Translations under genes and position numbers: made by a program
Notes under the pieces: generated by a model
What the model was told of the DNA's origin: nothing
Databases searched by the model: none
Seen by the model: only the letters and a program-made list of their open reading frames with translations
Source of the DNA: Alcaligenes faecalis
Lineage (GTDB): Bacteria > Pseudomonadota > Gammaproteobacteria > Burkholderiales > Burkholderiaceae_B
NCBI RefSeq assembly: GCF_005311025.1
Contig: NZ_CP031747.1
Coordinates: forward strand, 3,077,634-3,141,633
DNA length: 64,000 nt
Reading direction: 5' to 3'
Part shown: in pieces, positions 1 to 7,840 of the stretch
Layout: each line of letters opens with the position of its first letter
Position numbering within the stretch: the stretch's first letter is position 1

Positions 1-1085
1 CTCCCGTGGAGGCTTCGCCCTCGGCCAGTTCGCCGGAGACGGTCAATGGCGTGTTATCACCCAGCGTTTTGGCAATGGTGCTGCCGGTATTGCCGGCAAA
101 GCTCAGACCATCCGTCTGAGTCGCGACTTCGCTACCTTTATAGATAACGTCACCACCGTTATTGACCACAAAGTTGTCACCCAGACGGGTTTCACCCTGA
201 ACGGTCAGGTTGTTGGTGGTGATGCTATCGCCATTGACGACCGTGTCGCCTACGGTGACGCTGTCGCCGTTGATCACGGTGTCGCCCACCGTAATGCTGT
301 TGCCCACGGTCAGATCATCGGCCAGATTGAAAGCCAGATCAGTGCCGGTGCGCGTGACGGTGATGTTGCCATCGTCATTGCTGAAGTCCACCGAAGCACC
401 CGGCTTGACGTTCTCGGCGGCAGCACCATTGGCACTGATGTTCCAGCCCGCGTTGGCAACGTCCGAGACTTCTTTCAGCTGCGATACATTCACCGCATCG
501 GTGTCTTCTGTGCCAACGGCCAGATCGGTGATCTTCTTGCCACCCATATTGATGCCGTCACCATTGATCACCGGACCACCGTTATTGATGGTGATGCTGT
601 TCAGATCCGTCAGGTTCTGCGCCATGACCAGGTTCAACTGATTGCCGTCGCTATCAACACGCAGGTTGGCACCTGTAGAGGCTTCGCCCTCGGCCAGTTC
701 GCCGGAGACGGTCAATGGCGTGTTATCACCCAGCGTCTTGGCAATGCTGCTGCCGGTGTTTCCAGCAAAGCTCAAGCCGTCATTCTGCGTAGCAACTTCA
801 CTGCCCTTGTAAATGACATCACCCGTGTTGTTAACTACAAAGTTGTCACCCAGACGGGTTTCACCCTGAACAGTCAGATTGTTGGTGGTGACGCTGTCGC
901 CGTTGATCACGGTGTCGCCCACCGTAATGCTGTTACCCACGGTCAGATCATCGGCCAGATTGAAAGCCAGATCGGTGCCCGTGCGCGTGACGGTGATGTT
1001 GCCATCGTCATTGCTGAAGTCCACCGAACCACCCGGTTTCACGTTCTCCGTGGCGGCGCCATTGGCGCTCACATGCCAGCCCTGA
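1..1085 (-). repeat. 669-bp internal repeat of the adhesin stalk with a 36-bp submodule
   Basis: The same segment begins at 11 and again at 680 (ggcttcgccctcggcc), a period of 669 bp or 223 codons. Similarity continues through the segments at 173-450 and 842-1080. The left copy carries an extra 36 bp (12 codons) made of alternating DSVTVGDTV/NGDS-like blocks, so matching points there are 633 bp apart. Both copies stay in frame. Such near-identical modules usually arise by unequal recombination and vary between strains, and they can be misassembled from short reads. Confidence 0.85.
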
Positions 1086-4000
1086 GCAGCGTATTTGATC
1101 GCATCGTGCACCGTGTTTTCACCGGTATCACCGATATTGCTCATGCTCAGCGTGCCGTTGGGGGCCAGTGTGGCATTGCCACCCAGGATTTTTTTCGTGG
1201 TGTTGGCTACATTGCCCAGCACCGAATTCGTGGCATACAACTGGCTGCCATTGATCGCATCTGTGCTGCTGGCGCTGATCCGGCCCGCGGCCACATTCGT
1301 CAACGTACGTTTTTCCTCGTCCGTACCCACGCTGACGGTAGCAACAGGACGATCCCCGGCAAAGTTACCGTAAGTCAGTCCGTTCAAAGAGGCATTCGAG
1401 GTGCCAACCGCGCCTGCTGTCTCTGCACCATCGCCCAGCGCTACCGAACGTGCATTGCCAGCACGTGCGCCCTGACCAATAGCGACGGCACGGTCGGCCG
1501 TGCTGCGGGAACCGTCACCCAGCGCGATCGCCTGCCGCTCAAGAGCCCAAGCGTCACGGCCTTGTGCAATCGATGCCTCGCCAAAGGCATGAGCGCCCTT
1601 GCCCTGTGCCTGCGCAAAGTCGGCCGTAGCCTCGGCCTCACGACCTACCGCAATGCTGCTATTGAACTCGGCAATGGAGTCCGTGCCTAAAGCGATGGAG
1701 TCACGGTTCTTGTCACGATTTTCTACATCGGGGTCAGCTTGACCGGAGCGAGCGCGAGTGCCTATGGCAATACCGCGAGCAGCAAAAGCCTTGGCTTCTG
1801 TACCACTGGCTTGGGCATCACCAGCCGCCGCCCGCGACCGGGTACCCAAAGCCATGGCGTCACTGCCCGTTGCCGTCGCATTGCTACCCTGAGCGATGCC
1901 GCGAGCAGCGTTCACTACCGAGTCTTTCCCGATCACAATCCCTTCAACTGCCGTGGAGCTGGATGAGGTACCAATGACCACAGAGTTCTCTACGGAGGGC
2001 CCATTGGCCTGACGGTCGGTGTAGGAGTCCCGGCCAATGACGATGGAGTTCTTGTCACGGCTGACAACGTGCGTACCAATGGCTACACCGCTCTCATCAC
2101 GCGCCTCGGATTGCGAATTACCGATAGTCGTGGAGTTCTCTCCCAGACCCTTGATGTTATGGCCCATGACAACAGCGGAAGCACCCTCCGCACCGGCCAT
2201 ATGACCAATCGCAATCGAATCCCGCTCCTTGGCTGTGGCATCAGGCCCGACAGCAATCGAATCGATGGCCGTGGCGGCAGCACCGTTATTGTTCTTGTTG
2301 CCCTTGTCCACACCGCCATCATTAATGCTGAAATAGCGTGGCTTGCTCTCTGCAATCTGCTCACCCCAGTCATTGCCAATTTTTTCAGCCAACTGGTCAT
2401 AATCAACCGGACCGCCCAATGCAGCCTGATCCACTGCCGCTTGCAGTTGGCGTACGTTCACTGCATCTGTATCTTGAGCGCCATCTTCCACATTGACGAT
2501 GCGGCGCGTAAATTCACTGCCCGCTTCGCTGCTACCCACAGAGACCGCACTGCCGGTAAATGCCCGATTAGTGAATCGACCTGTACCGACAACATCGCCT
2601 TGCACAGCATGAGAGTTCAAGCCCAAGGCTACAAAATTGCTGTCCGCATGTGCATTAGGACCAATAGCGGTACCCGTTCCAAAGGCCGTTGTCTGACGAC
2701 CCACAGCAACCCCGGTATTTCCGGCAACCGCCTTGTAGCCAATCGCCACGCCCTCTGTTTCAGCGCTGGAGTCCTCGCCAATACCAATCGCACGATTGGA
2801 TGTCAGCCCACGATTCGCATTCTTACCCAGGCTGACATTGCTATCGCCTATGACATTCAGGCCGGCATCTCGGCCAATCGCCACGTTCTCGTTGCCATCC
2901 ACTCCATTGCCGGTGCCATCACCCAGCGCCACATTGAATTGGCCTTTGACGTTCTGACCGCTAGCTTGACCAATGGCAATATTGTGCGAACGATCGCCTG
3001 GCAGATGATTGCCAGTGGCCTGGCCTGCGCCATTACCTATAGAGATATTATTTTCAGCATCAGCCTGAGCCCCCAGACCCAATGCGATACCGTTCACACC
3101 ACTGGCCTGTGCCTGTGTGCCCAAGGCAAGAGCATGGTTACCAGCAGCCAGCGCTTCGCGTCCCACGGCTACGCCAGCTACGCCGCTGCTATGACTGTCC
3201 TTACCAATAGCAATCGCCGCCTCTGGCCTGGGTTTACCATCTGCATTGGAGGCACGAGCACCATCACCCAGCGCAATGGCACTCTCGGCATCAGCCAATG
3301 CTCCTTGGCCTGCTGCGATACTGCGCCCCCCCTCTGCCTTGGACTCAAGTCCCAGCGCAATCGACTCTTCTCCATTGGCTCTGGAATCGGGACCGACGGC
3401 AATGGAGTTATCGCCATTCGCCTGGGAGTCAGGCAACTGCGAATTAGCACGAAAATACTTCACACCGGGATTGTCTTCGTCCACTCCCAAGGCAGTCAGA
3501 CGATTGTTGAGCGTGTTCAGCCCTGTTTCAGTCGCGTCAATTCTGGTCCCATGGGCCGTAATAGTCGCTTCATTATTTGCAATCCGGCTAGCATGATCCG
3601 TAATGGCAGTCTGGTTCTCAGCCAGTTTGGTCGCATGATCAGCAATCGCAGATTCATTACCAGCGACCCGCCCTTCCAGCCCATCAATCTTGCCGGTATT
3701 GGTCTGCACCTCAGCGGACGTAACATTGAGCTGCGCCTGGGTCGCCACAGACTCACCACCCACCGTAATCTGATCGGCACTCAAGGCGCCGGAGATCGTC
3801 AGGCTACTCAACCCCACGATGCTGCCACCACCCGTAAACCGGATGGTGCCGCCTGGGCTGGTGAAGTCAATAAGGTTGTTCTGACCGTCGCCTGGAATCT
3901 CGACTGCCGCCCAGGCATTGCTCATCGCCAATGCGCTTGCTGTCAACAAGGCGAGCCATCCCATGCGTGCGGAAAAAGACGCACGCTTTCCTCCTTTTAC

Positions 4001-4099
4001 GCACGAGGAACTGCGCTTGCCTTTCGCTTTTTTATGCTCAGAAACGGCAACAAATGTTCCCGTTTGCTCATTCCAGATGGTTTTGTAGACGTGATTCAT
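1..4099 (-). CDS. Trimeric autotransporter adhesin (YadA/Hia type), 3' end outside window
   Basis: One uninterrupted minus-strand frame runs from ATG at 4099 through the left edge (1366 codons, no in-frame stop). The first 37 residues (MNHVYKTIWNEQTGTFVAVS...) are an extended signal peptide region (ESPR). A hydrophobic stretch at about 47-64 ends in NAWA, a likely signal peptidase site. A short coiled-coil-like segment at about 105-200 is followed by many YadA head (Hep/Hag) repeats of the NSIAVG/SIALG type at about 220-540 and 590-900. Neck or connector motifs TDAVNVRQL, TDAINGSQL and TDAVNVSQL lie near 545, 945 and 1200, with long repeated stalk modules after them. The family trimerises in the outer membrane and mediates adhesion or autoaggregation. 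The C-terminal beta-barrel anchor is not in the window. The start overlaps the upstream EAL gene by ATGA, which suggests translational coupling. The long plus-strand ORFs here are antisense shadows. Confidence 0.93.
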   Translation of the reverse strand, partial: MNHVYKTIWNEQTGTFVAVSEHKKAKGKRSSSCVKGGKRASFSARMGWLALLTASALAMSNAWAAVEIPGDGQNNLIDFTSPGGTIRFTGGGSIVGLSSLTISGALSADQITVGGESVATQAQLNVTSAEVQTNTGKIDGLEGRVAGNESAIADHATKLAENQTAITDHASRIANNEATITAHGTRIDATETGLNTLNNRLTALGVDEDNPGVKYFRANSQLPDSQANGDNSIAVGPDSRANGEESIALGLESKAEGGRSIAAGQGALADAESAIALGDGARASNADGKPRPEAAIAIGKDSHSSGVAGVAVGREALAAGNHALALGTQAQASGVNGIALGLGAQADAENNISIGNGAGQATGNHLPGDRSHNIAIGQASGQNVKGQFNVALGDGTGNGVDGNENVAIGRDAGLNVIGDSNVSLGKNANRGLTSNRAIGIGEDSSAETEGVAIGYKAVAGNTGVAVGRQTTAFGTGTAIGPNAHADSNFVALGLNSHAVQGDVVGTGRFTNRAFTGSAVSVGSSEAGSEFTRRIVNVEDGAQDTDAVNVRQLQAAVDQAALGGPVDYDQLAEKIGNDWGEQIAESKPRYFSINDGGVDKGNKNNNGAAATAIDSIAVGPDATAKERDSIAIGHMAGAEGASAVVMGHNIKGLGENSTTIGNSQSEARDESGVAIGTHVVSRDKNSIVIGRDSYTDRQANGPSVENSVVIGTSSSSTAVEGIVIGKDSVVNAARGIAQGSNATATGSDAMALGTRSRAAAGDAQASGTEAKAFAARGIAIGTRARSGQADPDVENRDKNRDSIALGTDSIAEFNSSIAVGREAEATADFAQAQGKGAHAFGEASIAQGRDAWALERQAIALGDGSRSTADRAVAIGQGARAGNARSVALGDGAETAGAVGTSNASLNGLTYGNFAGDRPVATVSVGTDEEKRTLTNVAAGRISASSTDAINGSQLYATNSVLGNVANTTKKILGGNATLAPNGTLSMSNIGDTGENTVHDAIKYAAQGWHVSANGAATENVKPGGSVDFSNDDGNITVTRTGTDLAFNLADDLTVGNSITVGDTVINGDSVTTNNLTVQGETRLGDNFVVNNTGDVIYKGSEVATQNDGLSFAGNTGSSIAKTLGDNTPLTVSGELAEGEASTGANLRVDSDGNQLNLVMAQNLTDLNSITINNGGPVINGDGINMGGKKITDLAVGTEDTDAVNVSQLKEVSDVANAGWNISANGAAAENVKPGASVDFSNDDGNITVTRTGTDLAFNLADDLTVGNSITVGDTVINGDSVTVGDTVVNGDSITTNNLTVQGETRLGDNFVVNNGGDVIYKGSEVATQTDGLSFAGNTGSTIAKTLGDNTPLTVSGELAEGEASTG

Positions 4100-5385
4100 C
4101 TCTGTTCCTGATCCTTTAAGGAATACGTGTTGAGTGCTACGTGGGTGTGAGTAGGGTTGAAACTGTCTCGAACGCACAAAGGCTCCGCCCCCTCCCAGGG
4201 GGGCAGGACGCAGGGAGGTTGTATGAAGTAGCCTTGGACGGCGTGCGCGCCGGCATCGACGCTCAACTGGAAATCCAGGGCAGTCTCAATTCCTTCGGCG
4301 ATGACGTATTGGCTGATGCCACTCGCGGCATGAACCCAAGAATGAAGGGTGGCAAGGCCATCCCTGTCCCGTGCCTGATGCACCAGGGACTTATCAATTT
4401 TTATGACCTGGGGACGGATCTGCCGAGCCAGACCCAGAGTGTTGAATCCGGTCCCAATATCATCAATGGCAACTTTGCAACCCAGGTCACGCAAGGTGCA
4501 CAGCAAGCTGGCAGCAGCGTCCTGATCAAAGACAGAAGCCGTTTCGGTAATTTCCAGGGTCAGACGACTGGCCAGTTGCGGCGCACCACGCAGCACCGCA
4601 ATCAGCAGCCGCCACCACGGCCCCTGTTGCAAAGACAAGGGGGAAATATTGCAGGCAAGGTGAACATCCGGATAACGCTCCAGCACCTGTACCACCGACC
4701 AAAGAACGCTGGCATCCAGGCGTTCGGTCACATGCAAGCGCTCTATGGCCTGAACAACCTGCGCACAAGAAACGGGCTCAGTACTGTTCTGCGCATCATC
4801 CCAGCGCAACAGCACTTCGTAGTACAGAACCTGCTCGCGATCCTGCACAAAGACCACAGGCTGAAATGACAGGGCAACCTTCTCGTCCCGCATGTCTGCA
4901 AAGAAACGAGTCGCCAAAGCCATGTCGCGCCGAGTCTGTTCGCAAACGGGAGGCTCAAGCTCGGAGAAGGCAATGGTGCTGGCCAGAGACTGCAAATGAG
5001 ACAGGCAAACCGGACGGTCCCCCGATGCTTCAACCCAGGCCGGAACAACATTGACCAGGATGCGGTCCGAGCCGCAGCGAACGGGTTCGTAGCACAACGC
5101 CGCTTTGACTCGTTCCAGAAACAGGTCCTTGTCAAACTGGGTGGGCAGACGACAATTCGTCAAGCCAATCAACACCACTTGATCAAGCACCAGAATGTCG
5201 CTGCGTGTTATGCCGTAGGGACGCAGACGCACCGAAATGGCGGACAAAAAGGCTTGCTGGAACAGGCGCGCATCGTAGGCCTGGGCAAGCATTGCCAGTC
5301 TTCGCAAGCCTAAAAGCAAATAGCTGCTTGAAGGAGTAACTTGCTGCAACCAGCAAGACAATGACTCTAGCGACTGGACGCCCAT
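4096..5385 (-). CDS. EAL-domain protein, putative c-di-GMP phosphodiesterase
   Basis: The C-terminal half is an EAL domain. It shows LSFQPVV, YYEVLLRW (EVL in place of EAL, catalytic Glu kept), ACNISP, ITETAS, AIDDIGTGF, VIKIDKSLV and IAEGIE, so the usual metal-binding Glu, Asn, Asp-Asp, Lys and Glu residues all appear present. The roughly 150 N-terminal residues are poorly conserved and may be a degenerate GGDEF-like or sensory region; no GGDEF motif is visible. The expected role is hydrolysis of cyclic di-GMP, or binding it as a receptor. I chose ATG at 5385; a GTG at 5412 would add nine residues. The stop overlaps the adhesin start (ATGA), so the two are probably one transcript and this protein is a candidate local regulator of adhesion. 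Activity is inferred from motifs only. Confidence 0.85.
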   Translation of the reverse strand: MGVQSLESLSCWLQQVTPSSSYLLLGLRRLAMLAQAYDARLFQQAFLSAISVRLRPYGITRSDILVLDQVVLIGLTNCRLPTQFDKDLFLERVKAALCYEPVRCGSDRILVNVVPAWVEASGDRPVCLSHLQSLASTIAFSELEPPVCEQTRRDMALATRFFADMRDEKVALSFQPVVFVQDREQVLYYEVLLRWDDAQNSTEPVSCAQVVQAIERLHVTERLDASVLWSVVQVLERYPDVHLACNISPLSLQQGPWWRLLIAVLRGAPQLASRLTLEITETASVFDQDAAASLLCTLRDLGCKVAIDDIGTGFNTLGLARQIRPQVIKIDKSLVHQARDRDGLATLHSWVHAASGISQYVIAEGIETALDFQLSVDAGAHAVQGYFIQPPCVLPPWEGAEPLCVRDSFNPTHTHVALNTYSLKDQEQR

Positions 5386-5459
5386 TACGCGCCCCGCATC
5401 GCTGGTTGGCACTCTGGACGCTGTGCGTGAATCAGCGTCTGGCTTTCCACCTGACAGCG

Positions 5460-5585
5460 GTCAAAAAGCCTCCTTTATGTCAACATCGATTCCATAACAA
5501 ATAGACACGTTTGTACGTGAAAATTACGCTGAAAAGGATCATTTCGATGCGCTATTCGGTTGGGACTAAAAGGAGGCTTCTTGTC
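5460..5585. other. Putative invertible DNA segment bounded by two inverted recombination-like sites
   Basis: Site L (5460-5481) and site R (5564-5585) are 22-bp inverted copies matching at 18 of 22 positions. Each is itself an imperfect dyad (7 of 10 arm pairs) around the same 2-bp centre, CT at 5470-5471 and AG at 5574-5575 on the plus strand. This is the layout of serine-invertase crossover sites. The roughly 102-bp segment between the centres separates the EAL/adhesin operon from a divergent serine recombinase gene. A promoter-like pair, TAGACA (5502-5507), 17-bp spacer, TACGCT (5525-5530), points right in the present orientation and would point at the operon if flipped. A small dyad, CACGT-TTGT-ACGTG, lies at 5507-5520. 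Inversion itself is inference. Confidence 0.45.
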
Positions 5586-5827
5586 AAAATCGCAAGCCTA
5601 TTTACGCCTTTTCTTAACCATTGTTGACGCTTGCCTATGGCTGGCTGCAACGTTCTTCAGAAAGTGCATCGGCCAGACCTGCTTCGTGTTGACACACATG
5701 TGGCCGCCGCTAACACTTAATCAGTATCTGCATCTGAAACACAGCGTTAATAAAAAATTACGTAATAGTTTTTATTGCAGTACGAGCTACCTCAATCGCC
5801 GTTTACGTGGCAGCAGGTTTGCATGCG

Positions 5828-5888
5828 GTTAGTAAAACTTGACATCGCGTGGCCAACATTCCACTGGGACCATCTTGGGTTTACTAAC
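5828..5888. promoter_or_regulatory. Inverted repeat upstream of the recombinase gene
   Basis: GTTAGTAAAAC (5828-5838) is mirrored by GTTTACTAAC (5879-5888), about 40 bp apart and about 70 bp upstream of the recombinase start. A TTGACA (5839-5844) sits inside the loop without a convincing -10. It could be an operator, a transcript hairpin or a further recombination site. The rest of 5590-5940 holds nothing else I can name. Confidence 0.35.
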
Positions 5889-5957
5889 ATCGATTGCACT
5901 GAGATGTAGTCGAGTGGGAGGGGGGAGGCTGCGCTTTGCGCTAGGAAGATGGGTACT

Positions 5958-6521
5958 ATGAGTAAGAAATATGGATATGCACGCGTTTCAACACAGGATC
6001 AAAACCTGGACCTACAGATCGCGGCTTTAAAAAAGGTGAATTGTGATCATATCTATACGGATAGAGGGATATCCGGGGCTAAAGCAACACGTCCAGGATT
6101 GAATCATCTGCAGCGAAAACTGAAATCGGGTGACACGCTTATTGTCTGGCGTCTGGATAGGCTGGGCCGATCACTACGCTATTTGGTCGACACGATCGAT
6201 CGTTTAGGCAAAGAGAATATCCATTTCATTTCCTTGACGGAAAATATAGACACGACAACATCGGGTGGTAGATTGCTGTTTCATATGATGGCCGCCCTGG
6301 CTGAGTTTGAACGCTCGCTGATTAGCGAACGCACTCGCGCAGGAATGGCAGCAGCGCGTGCCAATGGCAGGCCACTAGGCAGACGTCCTGCCTTATCACC
6401 CGCCCAACATAAAGAAGCCCTTATTGCGTTGACCAATCAAGTTCCGCTGGACATCGTTGCCAAAAAATATGACGTGCATCCCAGGACGATACGCCGCATC
6501 AAGGCCATGGCCTCGACATAG
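5958..6521 (+). CDS. Serine site-specific recombinase (DNA invertase/resolvase family)
   Basis: This 187-residue protein has the compact resolvase/invertase layout. The N-terminal catalytic domain shows YARVSTQDQN with the nucleophile Ser near residue 11, then DRGISG, the VWRLDRLGRS motif, and LLFHMMAALAEFERSLISERT at the start of the long dimer helix. The C-terminal helix-turn-helix covers the last 45 residues (LDIVAKKYDVHPRTIRRI). Length and motifs match Hin/Gin/Pin-type invertases and Tn3-type resolvases. ATG at 5958 is preferred because AGGAAG lies nine bases upstream; ATG at 5949 is too close to it. No transposase or terminal repeats are visible nearby, so it does not look like part of an intact transposon. 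Its position beside the inverted sites at 5460-5585 suggests those are its substrates. Confidence 0.9.
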   Translation: MSKKYGYARVSTQDQNLDLQIAALKKVNCDHIYTDRGISGAKATRPGLNHLQRKLKSGDTLIVWRLDRLGRSLRYLVDTIDRLGKENIHFISLTENIDTTTSGGRLLFHMMAALAEFERSLISERTRAGMAAARANGRPLGRRPALSPAQHKEALIALTNQVPLDIVAKKYDVHPRTIRRIKAMAST

Positions 6522-6555
6522 CGGGCTCAACGCAAGTGACTTAAGTATTAGTCAG

Positions 6556-6587
6556 CATTGCCGCCAGACAACTAGGTGGCGGCAATG
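6556..6587. terminator. Stem-loop between recombinase and gspF (possible terminator)
   Basis: A 10-bp perfect stem, CATTGCCGCC (6556-6565) with GGCGGCAATG (6578-6587), and a 12-nt loop lie between the convergent recombinase and gspF genes. No T-run follows on either strand, so it may be a weak or Rho-assisted terminator or an mRNA 3'-end stabiliser. Confidence 0.5.
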
Positions 6588-6623
6588 ATCTGTAGGGGAA
6601 CAGGGCAAGCACCCTACCGCCTT

Positions 6624-7826
6624 TTACTGCACCAGCTGATTCATCTCGATAATTGGCAGCATCACGGCCAGAACAATCAACAGCACCAAACCACCCATCA
6701 GCAAAATCATCAAAGGTTCCAGCAAGGCGGTCATGGTCAGGGCTTTGCGCTCCAGCTCGGTTGATAAGGTCGTCGCGGCCCGATCCAGCATGGGTGCCAG
6801 TTCGCCGGTTTTTTCACCGCTGGCAATCAGTTGGACTAATAGCGGCGGGAACAAGGCACTGCGCTGCAAAGCGGTCGCCAAAGGCAGACCCTCACGCACA
6901 TGGATAGCGGCCTGATTCACGGCATCGCGCAAGGCCAGATTGGACACAGTACGCCCGGCCGCTTCCAATGCCGTTAGCAAGGCCACATTGCTGCCAGCCA
7001 GAATGGCCAGCGTGGCAGCGAAGCGAGCGGTATCGACACCCAGCAAGTAGCCCCCCAGAACGGGTACGCTTAACAGACGCCGATGAAAGGCCAGCTTCAA
7101 GGTCGGCTGTCGCAGCAAAAAAGCCACCAGGCCAGCCGCCAGTAAGAGCACAACAAATAACACCAGGCCCCATTCACGCAGCAGATCACTGGCGCTGATC
7201 ATGACCCGAGTCAGCATGGGCAGTTGCTGTTTGGCTTGGGTGAAGGCCCCTACCACTTGCGGGACGACGTAGCTCAGCAAAAACACCACCATCGCCACCG
7301 AAATCAGACTGACAATGGCAGGGTAAATAAAGGCCGTCAGCACCTTGCCACGAAGGGCGCCGCTATCCTCGATAAAGCTGGCCAAACGATCCAGCACTTG
7401 CTCCAGCTCGCCCGACTGCTCCCCTGCTCGTACCAATGCCCGATAGATTTCCGGGAAGTCGCGCGGGTGATTCGCCAAGGCATCACTCAAGCTTTGCCCT
7501 GCCCGAATATCCGCACGCAGGGCTGCCAGCAATTGCACCAGAGGCCGACGCGTCGCCTGCTCGATCACCACTCCCAGGCTGGCCTCCAGAGACAAGCCCG
7601 CCGCCACCAGACTGGCTAACTGACGAGTCAGCCAGGATAACTCGGTACGACGCAGGCCCGCACTGCGAGCACGGGCAGCGGCTCGGCTACGGCCCGCCTT
7701 CAGGGAAACCGTCAGCAACCCTCGGGACAGTAATTGCTGACGCGCCAGCCGTTCACTCTCGGCCTCCAGCACACCCCGCTCGCTGCGTCCGGCCTGATCC
7801 ACCGCCTCATAGTGATAGGTACCCAT
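6624..7826 (-). CDS. gspF: Type II secretion inner-membrane platform protein GspF
   Basis: GspF is the polytopic platform protein that couples the GspE ATPase to pseudopilus assembly. The 400-residue protein opens with MGTYHYEAVDQAGR, typical of GspF/PilC. It carries two T2SSF domains (about 70-190 and 270-390), each ending in hydrophobic membrane segments, the last being PLMILLMGGLVLLIVLAVML near the C-terminus. The length is normal. It is the last gene of the gsp operon, 14 bp after gspE. Confidence 0.95.
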   Translation of the reverse strand: MGTYHYEAVDQAGRSERGVLEAESERLARQQLLSRGLLTVSLKAGRSRAAARARSAGLRRTELSWLTRQLASLVAAGLSLEASLGVVIEQATRRPLVQLLAALRADIRAGQSLSDALANHPRDFPEIYRALVRAGEQSGELEQVLDRLASFIEDSGALRGKVLTAFIYPAIVSLISVAMVVFLLSYVVPQVVGAFTQAKQQLPMLTRVMISASDLLREWGLVLFVVLLLAAGLVAFLLRQPTLKLAFHRRLLSVPVLGGYLLGVDTARFAATLAILAGSNVALLTALEAAGRTVSNLALRDAVNQAAIHVREGLPLATALQRSALFPPLLVQLIASGEKTGELAPMLDRAATTLSTELERKALTMTALLEPLMILLMGGLVLLIVLAVMLPIIEMNQLVQ

Positions 7827-7840
7827 GCTGTTTCACCCCT

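Noticed and set aside
1073-1690. 205-residue plus-strand ORF
   Set aside because: Also the antisense shadow of the adhesin, in the same frame as the 2069 ORF.
2069-4111. 680-residue plus-strand ORF
   Set aside because: It is antisense and codon-aligned to the adhesin. Its translation has no known motif, whereas the minus strand shows ESPR, head repeats and necks.
5478-5483. Perfect TTGACA -35 on the minus strand at the edge of site L
   Set aside because: No acceptable -10 lies 15-19 bp downstream, so I do not call it a promoter.
5560-5832. 90-residue ORF starting in the proposed right recombination site
   Set aside because: It has SD-like AAGGAGG but no recognisable domain and odd composition; the SD match is part of the inverted repeat.
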